A stretch of DNA of 58,752 bases from Ottowia thiooxydans DSM 14619 (GTDB taxonomy: Bacteria; Pseudomonadota; Gammaproteobacteria; Burkholderiales; Burkholderiaceae_C). The notes under the pieces were generated by a model that saw nothing but the letters and a program-made list of their open reading frames with translations, had not been told where the DNA came from and searched no databases. Made by a program: the position numbers and the translations under genes. Positions 27,091 to 36,116 of this stretch are shown here, piece by piece (the first letter of the stretch is position 1; every line of letters starts with the position of its first letter). The stretch covers positions 16,416-75,167 of the forward strand of contig NZ_KE383946.1 in the NCBI RefSeq assembly GCF_000422885.1, given 5' to 3'.

Positions 27091-28275
27091 ATGAAAACAT
27101 CAAACACACTCGAAATCTCCGCGGCTGCCATCCTGGTCGTGACAGCGGCCATAACGTTTGTACTCGCATGGGATGTGCCAGTAACGCATGCGCAGGAGGC
27201 CACCGTGCCTTCCGCGAAGCAGTCCTCCATGACCGTTGTTGTGGCAACGCCGCAATCTGCAGCGCTTCCCGTCCGAATCTCCGCGAATGGCAACATCCTG
27301 GCTTGGCAGGAAGCCAGCATCGGCTCAGAGGCCAACGGCCTTCGGCTCATTGAAGTCAAAGTCAATGTGGGAGATAGCGTGCGCCGCGGCCAGGCGCTGG
27401 CGATCTTCGCCTCAGATACGGTTGAAGCTGAGCTGGCGCAAAGCCGCGCAGCAGTAGCCGAGGCAGAGGTGGCGCTTGCGGAGGCCGCCGCCAATGCCGA
27501 ACGCGCCCGTCTATTGACTGAAAGTGGCGCATTGTCAGCCCAGCTCATCCTGCAGTATCTGAGCGCGGAGCGCACGGCGCGAGCCCGTCTCGACGCAGCT
27601 AAGGCGGTCGAGAAAATGCAGCAGATCCGGCTCACTCATACCCGGGTCACAGCGCCAGATGATGGCATCATTTCTGCACGGACAGCCACGGTCGGAGCCG
27701 TATTGCCATCGGGTCAGGAATTGTTTCGTCTGATCCGAGGTAGCAGACTGGAATGGCGCGCAGAAGTCGCAGCCACCGATTTGGCCAAACTCAAAGCCGG
27801 GCAAAAGGTCAGTATCACGCCCGTGGGTGGAGATGTCATAGAAGGCAGGGTAAGGATGCTCGCGCCTGCAATCGACATCCAGACCCGCAATGGCCTGGCC
27901 TATGTAGACCTTCCTCGCAGCGAAACCGCGCGCGCAGGCATGTTCGCTCGCGGCGAGTTCGAGATCCACTCCGCGGACGTGATGACCTTGCCGCAGAGTG
28001 CTGTGCAGTTACGTGAGGGCTTCAGCTACGTGATACAGGTCGGGCCGGATCTCAAAACCATTCAGACCAAAATCAAAACCGGTCGTCGTTCAAATGATCG
28101 TGTCGAGATCCTTGAAGGCCTCGACAAGAACGCCCGTGTCATCGTTTCCGGCGCAGCTTTTCTAAGTGATGGCGACCTTGTGCACATAGCCACGAAATCG
28201 GGCGCCGCAATACCGGCAACACCCTCATCGACCTCACTGAGATTCATGCCGGCCAACCGTGGAGGCACGCCATGA
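27091..28275 (+). CDS. RND efflux periplasmic adaptor (membrane fusion protein)
   Basis: 394 aa from ATG 27091 (an earlier in-frame start adds a polar stretch). N-terminal helix ISAAAILVVTAAITFVLAW acts as anchor or signal. Then lipoyl half-motif (NGNILAWQEASIGSEANGLRLIEVKVNVGDSVRRGQALA), an alpha-helical hairpin rich in Ala/Glu (about 115-180), second lipoyl half (THTRVTAPDDGIISARTATVGAVLPSGQELFRLI) and beta-barrel domains. It joins the inner-membrane permease to an outer-membrane channel. Its stop overlaps the permease start by 4 bases. No TolC-like channel gene is next to it; one from elsewhere is needed. Confidence 0.92.
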   Translation: MKTSNTLEISAAAILVVTAAITFVLAWDVPVTHAQEATVPSAKQSSMTVVVATPQSAALPVRISANGNILAWQEASIGSEANGLRLIEVKVNVGDSVRRGQALAIFASDTVEAELAQSRAAVAEAEVALAEAAANAERARLLTESGALSAQLILQYLSAERTARARLDAAKAVEKMQQIRLTHTRVTAPDDGIISARTATVGAVLPSGQELFRLIRGSRLEWRAEVAATDLAKLKAGQKVSITPVGGDVIEGRVRMLAPAIDIQTRNGLAYVDLPRSETARAGMFARGEFEIHSADVMTLPQSAVQLREGFSYVIQVGPDLKTIQTKIKTGRRSNDRVEILEGLDKNARVIVSGAAFLSDGDLVHIATKSGAAIPATPSSTSLRFMPANRGGTP

Positions 28276-31200
28276 GCATGAATGCTTCCTCATGGGCCAT
28301 ACGCAACCCGGTTCCGGTCATCCTGGCGTTCATGATCATGACGTTCGCAGGTCTGACGGGCTTCTCAAGCATGAAGATCCAGAACTTTCCGGATATGGAT
28401 GTCCCCACGATCACCGTGATGGCGGCCTTGCCCGGCGCGTCGCCATCACAGCTGGAGACCGAAGTCGCGCGCAAGATCGAGAACGCGCTCACCTCCGTAC
28501 AAGGTATTAAACACATCAAAAGCACCCTGACTGGGGGTGTGGCAAGCATCACGGTCGAGTTCCGCCTTGAGAAGCCGACGCAGGAAGCGCTAGACGACGT
28601 GCGCGATGCTGTCGCTCGCGTGCGTGCAGACCTGCCTGCCAACCTGCGCGATCCAGTGATCCAGAAGAGCGAGTTGTCAGGTTCCCCGATCTTGAGCTAC
28701 ACCGTCGCCTCAACGCGAATGGATGAGGAAGCCTTGTCCTGGTTCGTTGACAACAAAGTCCGCAACGCCGTGCTGGCAGTATCTGGCGTGGGTGCGGTTA
28801 CCCGCGTTGGTGGCGTCAGCCGAGAAATTCGCGTGGATCTGGATCCAGATCGCCTGTACGCCCTGCACACAACGGCAGCACACATCTCTCGCCAATTAGG
28901 AGAGGCACAACAGGAGTCGTCAGGGGGGCGTGTACGCCTCGGCAGCGCAGAGCAGTTCGTCCGCGTGATAGCTACTGTGCAGACTGCCGAGGAGATGGGT
29001 GCCATCGAATTGACCCTCGGTGATGGTCGTCGCATTCGGCTGGATCAGGTCGCAACGGTTACGGACTCCGTGGCCGAGCGGCGTTCGGCGGCCCTCCTCG
29101 ATGGTGCGCCTGTCGTCGGCTTCGAGATCGTACGTGCCAGAGGTTTTGGCGAAATCGACGTTGCGGCGGGCGTTCGCCAAGCGCTGACCGAACTGAAGGC
29201 TGCTCACCCAGAGATTAGCTTCACGGAAGCCTTCAATCTCATCGACCCGGTGATCGAAAACTATGACGGATCCATGCGTCTGTTCTTCGAAGGCGCTGCG
29301 CTGGCGGTATTGGTGGTATTTCTGTTCCTGCGCAACTGGCGTGCGACCTTGGTGGCGACGGTGGCATTGCCGCTTTCGGTCATTCCAAGCTTTGCGCTGA
29401 TGTACGCGATGGGTTTCACACTCAACACCGTGACCTTGCTGTCGCTTTCCTTGGTGGTCGGGGTGTTGGTGGACGATGCCATCGTCGAGGTAGAAAACAT
29501 TGAGCGCCATTTGCTGATGGGTAAAACGCCGTTGCAAGCCGCCACGGACGCGGCCACCGAGATCGGACTTGCGGTAGTGGCAACGACCTTCACTCTAATC
29601 GCCGTTTTCCTGCCAACAGCCTTCATGAGCGGCATGGCCGGCAAGTTCTTCATACAGTTCGGCTGGACCGCCGCGGGCGCCGTATTTTTCTCTCTGGTCG
29701 TCGCCCGCCTGTTAACGCCAATGATGGCAGCCAGCCTGTTGCGATCGCCAGCGAAGCGAGAACGGCTTGAGCCAGCATGGATACCCCCTTATCTGCGCTG
29801 GGCGAGCTGGTGCCTGCAGCATCGGTCCGCCACGCTTGCGATCGCGTTCGCTTTGCTCCTGGGCGGCCTGTGGCTGGCAACATGGCTTCCGACGGCGTTC
29901 GTGCCTCCTGACGATGACGCACAAACCCAGGTCACACTCACGCTGGCACCGGGCACTGAACTGCACGACACAATGGTGCTGGCCGAACATGCCCGCGCGC
30001 TTGTGCAGCAGAACCCTCATGTGCTCCAGGTCTACACGGCCATTGGCGGCGGCAGCGCAGGAGGTAACCCAGCCGAAGCGCAAGTAGCATCGGCACCAGA
30101 TGTCCGCACGGCAGTGCTCACGCTCAGCCTCACGCCCCGCTCCCAGCGCGGGGGCCTGCGCAAGCAGGAAATAGAGCAGCAACTGCGTGCGGCATTGGAG
30201 CCGCTGCCCAGCGCACGGATAGGGGTGGGGATGGGTGGTTCCGGTGAAAAATACGTGGTAGTGCTAACGGGTGAGGACCGCTACATCCTAGAACAGCACG
30301 CACATCAGGTTCAACGTGATCTGCGCTCCGTGCCCGGTATCGGCGCGGTGACCTCCAGCGCGAACCTGACTCGTCCTGAATTGATAGTCAGACCCGATTT
30401 CACTCGCGCAGCCGATTTGGGCGTTACAGCTTCAGCCATAGCTGAAACGCTGCGCGTGGCGACTATCGGCGACTACGATCAAAATCTGGCAAAGGTGAAC
30501 CTGGGCGAGCGTCAGGTGCCTGTGATGGTGCGGCTCAACGACCTTGCTCGACAGGATTTGGAGACGCTCAAGCGTCTTCCAGTGCCCGGCGCGCGCGGTG
30601 CGGTAATGCTGGGGAACGTCGCCACACTTCAGATCGGAAGTGGCCCCGCGGAAATCACACGCCACAACCGGATGCGCAACATCAACATCGAGGTAGAGTT
30701 AGGCGGCCTGCATTTAGGTGACGTTGAGCGCGCCGCGCTGGCACTGCCAAGTTTGCACAATATGCCCTCAGGGGTGCAACGTAGTTCACTTGGTGAGGCC
30801 GAGGAAATGAAGGAGCTGGCTAGCAGCTTCGGCATCGCCATGTTGACCGGCGTTCTGTGTATCTACATGGTTCTGGTGCTGCTTTTCAAAGACTTCGTGC
30901 AGCCCGGCACGATCCTGGCCGCCCTGGTACTTTCGATTCCGGGGGCCACGCTGGCCCTGTTCCTGACAGGCTCGGCCTTGTCCATGCCATCAATGATCGG
31001 CTTGATCATGTTGATGGGAATCGCCACGAAGAACTCGATCCTGCTGGTGGACTACATCATCATCGCACGCCGGGATCACGGGCTAGACCGCACCGAGGCC
31101 ATTCTCGATGCCTGTCGGAAGCGGGCGCGCCCCATCATCATGACCACCATCGCCATGGGTGGCGGCATGATCCCCGTGGCTTTGGGACTGGGCGGCGATC

Positions 31201-31382
31201 CGAGCTTTCGCGTGCCGATGGCCGTGGTCGTGATAGGCGGCTTAATCACCTCAACCGTCCTGAGCCTGCTCATCATTCCGACTTTGTACAGCTGTGTAGA
31301 TGACGGCTTGCGATGGATCAAGGTGCGCCTGGGCCCCAAACAATCTCTAACCACCGCGATCCCCAGCACCTCCGCCAGGTAA
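28272..31382 (+). CDS. RND-family efflux permease
   Basis: 1036 aa with the twelve-helix, two-large-loop layout. First helix WAIRNPVPVILAFMIMTFAGLTGF, porter loop after it, then helices 2-6 at about 335-500 with LVVGVLVDDAIVEVENIERH holding the adjacent Asp pair that relays protons. GMAGKFFIQFGWTAAGAVFFSLVVARLLTPMMA follows. The second half repeats the layout (helix at about 520, helices 8-12 from 855). Type is closest to heavy-duty organic-compound HAE1 pumps and not HME metal pumps, as the metal-pump charged residues are not evident. Its stop codon overlaps the GGTAAGTGTT motif. Substrate unknown. Confidence 0.93.
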   Translation: MSMNASSWAIRNPVPVILAFMIMTFAGLTGFSSMKIQNFPDMDVPTITVMAALPGASPSQLETEVARKIENALTSVQGIKHIKSTLTGGVASITVEFRLEKPTQEALDDVRDAVARVRADLPANLRDPVIQKSELSGSPILSYTVASTRMDEEALSWFVDNKVRNAVLAVSGVGAVTRVGGVSREIRVDLDPDRLYALHTTAAHISRQLGEAQQESSGGRVRLGSAEQFVRVIATVQTAEEMGAIELTLGDGRRIRLDQVATVTDSVAERRSAALLDGAPVVGFEIVRARGFGEIDVAAGVRQALTELKAAHPEISFTEAFNLIDPVIENYDGSMRLFFEGAALAVLVVFLFLRNWRATLVATVALPLSVIPSFALMYAMGFTLNTVTLLSLSLVVGVLVDDAIVEVENIERHLLMGKTPLQAATDAATEIGLAVVATTFTLIAVFLPTAFMSGMAGKFFIQFGWTAAGAVFFSLVVARLLTPMMAASLLRSPAKRERLEPAWIPPYLRWASWCLQHRSATLAIAFALLLGGLWLATWLPTAFVPPDDDAQTQVTLTLAPGTELHDTMVLAEHARALVQQNPHVLQVYTAIGGGSAGGNPAEAQVASAPDVRTAVLTLSLTPRSQRGGLRKQEIEQQLRAALEPLPSARIGVGMGGSGEKYVVVLTGEDRYILEQHAHQVQRDLRSVPGIGAVTSSANLTRPELIVRPDFTRAADLGVTASAIAETLRVATIGDYDQNLAKVNLGERQVPVMVRLNDLARQDLETLKRLPVPGARGAVMLGNVATLQIGSGPAEITRHNRMRNINIEVELGGLHLGDVERAALALPSLHNMPSGVQRSSLGEAEEMKELASSFGIAMLTGVLCIYMVLVLLFKDFVQPGTILAALVLSIPGATLALFLTGSALSMPSMIGLIMLMGIATKNSILLVDYIIIARRDHGLDRTEAILDACRKRARPIIMTTIAMGGGMIPVALGLGGDPSFRVPMAVVVIGGLITSTVLSLLIIPTLYSCVDDGLRWIKVRLGPKQSLTTAIPSTSAR

Positions 31383-31469
31383 GTGTTCAGTAATAGCTGG
31401 GGCCCGAGCATAGAGGTTCCCTTTCTCGGTATCTCGCCAATCCCGGCTGAACCTCGACGGAACACTTAC
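31378..31469. repeat. Second inverted motif pair, permease-mlaA junction
   Basis: GGTAAGTGTT (31378-31387) overlaps the permease stop and GGAACACTTAC (31459-31469) touches the mlaA ATG. These repeat the motif pair of 26953-27026, so that both GGTAAGTGTT copies lie in the same orientation and border the adaptor-permease segment. Confidence 0.5.
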
Positions 31470-32372
31470 ATGAGAGCCTTTCACCCCCTCCTTCTCACTG
31501 CGTTCATGCTGGGCACCAGTGCATGCGCCAGCAACGCTGCCAATCACCCCATCACAGCTTTCGCGACTGAGGAGAAGCCAGCGGTTGCCATGGTGGCCGT
31601 CTCCGTGGTTGGAGAACCTGCCACGCCTGAAATGCCTGTTCTCCAGGGCCCAGTCATCACTGCCGAACCTATCACCCAAGTTGGTCGACGCGCCAATATT
31701 GAAGACGACAGCCAGACCGAACTGAATGCTGGAGACAGCGGCTACCAAGCCCCCATCCATGACCCCTGGGAAAGCTTCAACCGCAGGGTGCACAGCTTCA
31801 ACGACGCTGCCGACAGATTCGTCTTGCGCCCGGTGGCAATCGGGTACAAAAAAATCATGCCGGAGCCTGTCCAGACCGGCATATCTCGCTTCTTTGCCAA
31901 CCTGGGCATGCCAGTCACCTTAGTGAATCAAGCCTTGCAGGGGCGTCCTCATGATGCGGCGAAATCGCTGGGGCGATTTGCCATCAACACGACGCTTGGA
32001 ATCGCTGGCGTTTTCGATCCGGCCTCGCGCTTCGGCCTACCCAAGCGTAATGATGAAGACTTCGGCCAGACTTTGGCGACTTGGGGGTGGAGCGACTCAC
32101 GCTACCTTGTGCTCCCGCTGCTGGGTCCTCGCACTGTTCGCGACACGCTCGCAATCGTGGGGGATCAACCTCTGTCACCTATCACCCAAATTCACCACAG
32201 CGGCACAGCCAGCGGATTGCAAGCTCTGGAAATAGTCGACATGCGAACACGACTGCTCCCCATAGATCAGTTTCGCCGCGAAGCGCTCGATGACTACCTG
32301 TTCATACGCAACGCGTGGATGCAGCGACGCCATCACCAGATTCAAGAGAGCGCGCGAGACGACCGCGACTAA
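31470..32372 (+). CDS. mlaA: MlaA/VacJ-family outer-membrane lipoprotein
   Basis: 300 aa from ATG 31470. The signal peptide ends in a lipobox-like GTSAC (Cys 19). Residues about 20-95 are a low-complexity linker, then the MlaA domain: PIHDPWESFNRRVHSFNDAADRFVLRPVAIGYKKIMPEPVQTGISRFFANLGMP and later GVFDPASRFGLPKRNDEDFGQTLATWG with the conserved GW and LPLLGPRTVRD. MlaA removes misplaced phospholipid from the outer leaflet and passes it to MlaC and the MlaFEDB complex. The other mla genes are not in the window. The long N-terminal linker is unusual for the family. It may be expressed with the RND pump (87 bp gap). Confidence 0.9.
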   Translation: MRAFHPLLLTAFMLGTSACASNAANHPITAFATEEKPAVAMVAVSVVGEPATPEMPVLQGPVITAEPITQVGRRANIEDDSQTELNAGDSGYQAPIHDPWESFNRRVHSFNDAADRFVLRPVAIGYKKIMPEPVQTGISRFFANLGMPVTLVNQALQGRPHDAAKSLGRFAINTTLGIAGVFDPASRFGLPKRNDEDFGQTLATWGWSDSRYLVLPLLGPRTVRDTLAIVGDQPLSPITQIHHSGTASGLQALEIVDMRTRLLPIDQFRREALDDYLFIRNAWMQRRHHQIQESARDDRD

Positions 32373-32422
32373 AGCAACCCACTGCCTTGCTTGGAGCGGA
32401 TCGCACGAAGGGCAGCATGCGC

Positions 32423-33160
32423 TCAGGCGGACAAAAACCTGTAGAAGTTGCGCAGCATCCCCGCGGTCGCACCCCAGATGAAACGCTCCACGGTCAAAGC
32501 TGTAGACGGTGACGACTCGCCTGCGGACACGTCAACCAAGGTTTCTGCATACGGCATGGAGAACCACTCGCGCGAAGTGCCTTCCCATTCAAAGCGATGT
32601 CGCCTGTGGTGCGCGGGATTCATCAAGAACGCGAGCGGTACCTCGAAAGCATGGGCCACCTCGTCCGCATTGGGGTGCAAGACGAAGCCTTCCCGTACCA
32701 GCGCAACCACGGGCGTTACAACAAACTGGGTACCTGTGATGTAGACCGGCAGTTGCCCTATCACCTCGATAAAGCCCGCACCGAGCCCCACTTCCTCGTC
32801 AGTTTCACGCAGCGCCGCAGCCACTACATCCACATCTCCCGGATCTACTTTTCCTCCGGGAAAAGCTACCTGTCCGGAATGTGTGGACAAGTGAGCCGTT
32901 CGCTCTGTCAACAGCACTGACAGCCCCGCCGGACGCGCGATCAAGGGAATCAGTACTGCGGCCGGTGCTGGCGCCCTGTCTTCGAACTTGGGCTCCTGCC
33001 GCACCTCCGGCTGCCAGACGGGAGGCGTCAGAAAGCGTTGTCGCAAGCCCTCAGGTGTCAGCCGCTCCGGCGGTATAGAGGGCAAGTGCCCGTCTACCCC
33101 CACAACGGGGATAAGTTTCGGGTCAAAACGGGGTAATTTGGAAAGAGGCGTGGCAACCAT
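32423..33160 (-). CDS. Nudix CoA pyrophosphatase-like hydrolase
   Basis: 245 aa. The Nudix box is GGKVDPGDVDVVAAALRETDEEVGL (about 100-124; REtxEE present, with Asp at the first Glu position as in the CoA-pyrophosphatase subgroup). Preceding LLTERTAHLSTHSGQVAFPGG is the subgroup motif of NudL/YeaB-type enzymes, which cut CoA to 3',5'-ADP and phosphopantetheine. A 60-residue N-terminal extension is present, typical in betaproteobacteria. Its position near rplS/trmD is usual in Burkholderiales, here with an MFS gene between. Confidence 0.88.
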   Translation of the reverse strand: MVATPLSKLPRFDPKLIPVVGVDGHLPSIPPERLTPEGLRQRFLTPPVWQPEVRQEPKFEDRAPAPAAVLIPLIARPAGLSVLLTERTAHLSTHSGQVAFPGGKVDPGDVDVVAAALRETDEEVGLGAGFIEVIGQLPVYITGTQFVVTPVVALVREGFVLHPNADEVAHAFEVPLAFLMNPAHHRRHRFEWEGTSREWFSMPYAETLVDVSAGESSPSTALTVERFIWGATAGMLRNFYRFLSA

Positions 33161-33199
33161 AAGCTGCGATATTGTGATCCAAGGGAGGAATACGGTTTT

Positions 33200-34444
33200 T
33201 CAACGCTCGTCGGGCACTTGAAGTGCAAGTTGGCTACCGAGCTTGTACTTACGCGCATCCGCATACGCAAAGCCGAATATCACCAAGCCACCTAGCGCCA
33301 GCAGAAGCCCCACCCACCCCGTGGAGGCCCAGCCAAACCCCATGGAGATCGTGATGCCGCCCAGCCAGGCGCCAAGCGCGTTGGCTAGATTGAAAGCCGA
33401 GTGATTAAGTGCTGCGGCCAGGGTTTGAGCATCGCCTGCCACATCCATAAGGCGAATTTGTAGAGCAGGCCCTAGAGCCACTACGGTACCAATCAACAGA
33501 ACATTGAATGAAGCCAGCCACAGATGGGAGGCCGTGAAACAAAACAGCCCCAGCACTACTCCGGCCCACACCAGCATGCCGCCTATCGTAGGCATGAGCG
33601 CCCTATCAGCCAGCCTGGAGCCCACCAGATTGCCAATCACCATACCTGCGCCAAACAGAGCCAGCACCAATGGCACGCCCTGTACAGGCAAACCCGCCAG
33701 CTCCATGAGCGTGGGTTTGATATAGCTGAACACCGAGAACATGCCGCCAAAACCAATAGCGGCAATCCCAAGCGTCAGCCAGACCTGTTTGCTGCGCAGC
33801 GCGCCCAACTCGCGCCAGGGGCTGGCAGCTGAGTCTGCCGGCAACGGGGGAATCCAGCGCCATACCAGGCTCACGCAGAGCAACGCAATCACACCGACCA
33901 GCGCAAAAGCTGCCCGCCACCCCAGCCATTGTCCTAAACCGGCCGCGATGGGCACGCCCACCAGGGTGGCTCCGGTGAGGCCAAGCATGACATAGCCCAC
34001 CGCTTGCGCACGTTTGCCAGGCGGTGCCAGGTGCGCGGCAACCAGCGCGGCGACACCAAAATACGTGCCGTGCGGCAGCCCACTGACCAGCCTCATCGCG
34101 AGCATGGAGCCATAGCTGGGCGCCAGCGCACTAGCGAAATTCCCAAGCGCATAGAACAGCATCAGCACCACCAGCAGAGTGCGGCGCTGCATGCGGGAGC
34201 TGAGCACGGCCAACACCGGAGCGCCCACTACAACGCCCAAGGCGTAGGCGCTGATCAAGTGGCCGGCAGTGGGAATGGATACCGCAAGGTCTTGCGCGGC
34301 GTCGGGCAATAAGCCCATGATGACAAATTCACCGGTTCCAATGCTGAATCCGCCCGCTCCCAACGCGAGCAGGGCTCTCAGGAAAGATTGGCTGGAACCA
34401 GCAGCCTTGGGCGACGATAAGTCCGACCCTGGATATGTATGCAT
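33200..34444 (-). CDS. MFS transporter (DHA1, arabinose-efflux/AraJ-like)
   Basis: 414 aa from ATG 34444 with GAGAAG upstream; a TTG nine bases earlier is less likely. Twelve predicted helices. Motif A-like loop after helix 2 is SSRMQRRTLLV, and LMAMRLVSGLPHGTYFGVAALVAAHLAPPGKRAQAVGYVMLGLTGATLVGVP is the family signature for helices 4-5. GTGEFVIMGLLPDAAQDLAVSIPTAGHLISAYALGVVVGAPVLA is typical of the AraJ/YdhP group of proton-driven exporters of drugs or sugars. Inner membrane. Independent of neighbours in function. Confidence 0.88.
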   Translation of the reverse strand: MHTYPGSDLSSPKAAGSSQSFLRALLALGAGGFSIGTGEFVIMGLLPDAAQDLAVSIPTAGHLISAYALGVVVGAPVLAVLSSRMQRRTLLVVLMLFYALGNFASALAPSYGSMLAMRLVSGLPHGTYFGVAALVAAHLAPPGKRAQAVGYVMLGLTGATLVGVPIAAGLGQWLGWRAAFALVGVIALLCVSLVWRWIPPLPADSAASPWRELGALRSKQVWLTLGIAAIGFGGMFSVFSYIKPTLMELAGLPVQGVPLVLALFGAGMVIGNLVGSRLADRALMPTIGGMLVWAGVVLGLFCFTASHLWLASFNVLLIGTVVALGPALQIRLMDVAGDAQTLAAALNHSAFNLANALGAWLGGITISMGFGWASTGWVGLLLALGGLVIFGFAYADARKYKLGSQLALQVPDER

Positions 34445-34531
34445 ACTTCTCAAAAAGGCGTGGCCGAGGCATTGCTCTCTGAATGCGACCCACTTTCCCC
34501 TCTAGGCTTGGAGTCTGCGCGGCTGGGCGCC

Positions 34532-34678
34532 CCCGGCAGAAGGCGCCGAAGCGAAACGAGCGAAAAACGAGGCCAGTGTGGTGATACCGAGAAGCCCATA
34601 GCAGGGCTATGGGTGCAGGAGGTAGTGCCGCAATGGACCGTTTTCTCGCGCGTTGCAGCCGGCGATCCTTCTGCCGGG
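34532..34678. repeat. 147-bp palindromic element between MFS gene and rplS
   Basis: Outer arms CCCGGCAGAAGG (34532-34543) and CCTTCTGCCGGG (34667-34678) are perfect 12-bp inverted repeats. In the middle CCCATAGC/GCTATGGG (34595-34613) forms an 8-bp stem with a 3-base loop. The outer ends plus a central hairpin suggest a miniature mobile element or a folded non-coding RNA. No protein-coding frame is convincing in it. Confidence 0.55.
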
Positions 34679-34721
34679 CAGACTCCTAGGGCGTGTTCAC
34701 ACTAAATTCGCCATAGCAAAT

Positions 34722-34757
34722 AAAAAACCGCCTGGGCGCAGGCCACAGGCGGTTTTC
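34722..34757 (-). terminator. Rho-independent terminator after rplS
   Basis: On the minus strand AAAACCGCCTG, an 11-base loop and CAGGCGGTTTT are followed by further T (TTTT at the stem base), 17 bp beyond the rplS stop. Classic stem plus U tract; it closes the hslO-trmD-rplS transcript. Confidence 0.9.
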
Positions 34758-34773
34758 AGGAAGCGCTTGAAGA

Positions 34774-35157
34774 TCAGGCAGCAGTGCTGACTGGCTTCGC
34801 GCGGTTAGGCAGTTTTTCCTTGATACGCGCCGATTTACCGCTGCGCTCACGCAGGTAGTAAAGCTTGGCACGACGCACATCACCGCGACGCTTGACTTCA
34901 ATGTTCGCAATGATAGGGCTGTAGGTTTGGAACGTACGCTCAACGCCTTCGCCGTTGGAGATCTTGCGCACGGTGAAGCCACTGTTGAGGCCACGGTTAC
35001 GCTTAGCGATCACAACGCCTTCGTAGGCCTGCACACGTTTACGTGTACCTTCAACCACGTTGACGCTAACAATCACTGTATCGCCAGGAGCAAACACAGG
35101 GATCTTCTTACCCAGGCGCTCGATTTCCTCTTTTTCGAGGGTTTCAATCAGGTTCAT
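34774..35157 (-). CDS. rplS: 50S ribosomal protein L19
   Basis: 127 aa from ATG 35157; an upstream in-frame ATG would add 12 residues that L19 proteins lack. [56 protein letters not shown] is L19 throughout, and the C-terminus [27 protein letters not shown] is conserved. It sits at the 30S-50S interface. Last gene after trmD, as is usual, 129 bp downstream and followed by a strong terminator. The C-terminal tail ([11 protein letters not shown]) is a betaproteobacterial extension. Confidence 0.97.
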   Translation of the reverse strand: MNLIETLEKEEIERLGKKIPVFAPGDTVIVSVNVVEGTRKRVQAYEGVVIAKRNRGLNSGFTVRKISNGEGVERTFQTYSPIIANIEVKRRGDVRRAKLYYLRERSGKSARIKEKLPNRAKPVSTAA

Positions 35158-35286
35158 TGGTTTTCCATCTTCGATCATGCGCGCGCTACACAAAAGGCGG
35201 CTGGAAGGTTTAAAAACCTAGGCGCCGCGGCCGGCAGAGGATCGAAAAGCCTTGGATTATAGCCTGGGCGTGCGTAACGCACAAAT

Positions 35287-36087
35287 TCAAGAAACCCGCT
35301 TGGCCTCAAACGCAGCCAACGCCGCTTCATCTGCCTTGCCAATGAGCCCGTCAGCGCGTGCAGCAGCAAGCAAATCGGGGCGATGGCGTGCAGTGATCTC
35401 AATCCTGCGATCACGGCGCCAGCGCTCAATCTGTGCATGATGACCAGACATCAGCGCAGGCGGCACTGGCTGATTCTCCCAAACCTCCGGCCGGGTGTAG
35501 TGCGGACAATCCAGTAAGCCATCGAGCGCAGGGTTGAAGCTGTCTAGCTGATGGCTGCCCTCATCATTGAGCACGCCAGGCTGCAGGCGCGCTACGGCAT
35601 CCAGCAGGGCAAGCGCAGCAATTTCTCCACCTGACAGTACAAAATCGCCCAGGCTGATCTGCAGATCGACGTGCGAATCAATGAAACGCTGATCAATGCC
35701 TTCATAGCGCCCGCAGATCAGGATGGCGCCTCTGCTCTGCGACCAGCGCTCAACGGCCGCATGACGCAGCACCTCACCAATAGGAGAAAAAAGCACTACA
35801 GGCACTGAGATGGCATTGATGGCATTTGCAGAACCGCCGCTCTGCTCTTCTCCACGGTCAGCACGCGCTGCCTGGAGGCAGCGCAACAAGGGCTCCGCCA
35901 TCATGACCATGCCAGGGCCTCCGCCAAACGGCCGATCATCTACCCGGCGATAGTTACCCTCCGCGAAATCACGCGGATTCCAGAGCTTCAGCTCCACCAG
36001 CCCCGAGGCAAAAGCCCGCCTGGTAATTCCGGACTCCAGAAACGGAGCGAATAGCTCGGGAAATAGCGTGATGACGTCAAAGCGCAT
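35287..36087 (-). CDS. trmD: tRNA (guanine-N1-)-methyltransferase TrmD
   Basis: 266 aa. SPOUT-class knot: RFDVITLFPELFAPFLESGITRRA at the start, RPFGGGPGMVMMAEPLL (about 51-67), LICGRYEGIDQRFIDSHVDLQISLGDFVLSGGE (about 117-150; AdoMet-binding trefoil knot) and RPEVWENQPVPPALMSGHHAQIERWRR near the end. It methylates G37 at N1 in tRNAs with G36G37, preventing frameshifts. An insertion (GEEQSGGSANAINAIS, about 77-92) is longer than in E. coli. It is normally preceded by rpsP-rimM; here hslO lies 29 bp upstream instead. Confidence 0.96.
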   Translation of the reverse strand: MRFDVITLFPELFAPFLESGITRRAFASGLVELKLWNPRDFAEGNYRRVDDRPFGGGPGMVMMAEPLLRCLQAARADRGEEQSGGSANAINAISVPVVLFSPIGEVLRHAAVERWSQSRGAILICGRYEGIDQRFIDSHVDLQISLGDFVLSGGEIAALALLDAVARLQPGVLNDEGSHQLDSFNPALDGLLDCPHYTRPEVWENQPVPPALMSGHHAQIERWRRDRRIEITARHRPDLLAAARADGLIGKADEAALAAFEAKRVS

Positions 36088-36116
36088 TTAGAACCCTCTG
36101 CAAAACCCCTGCCTTC

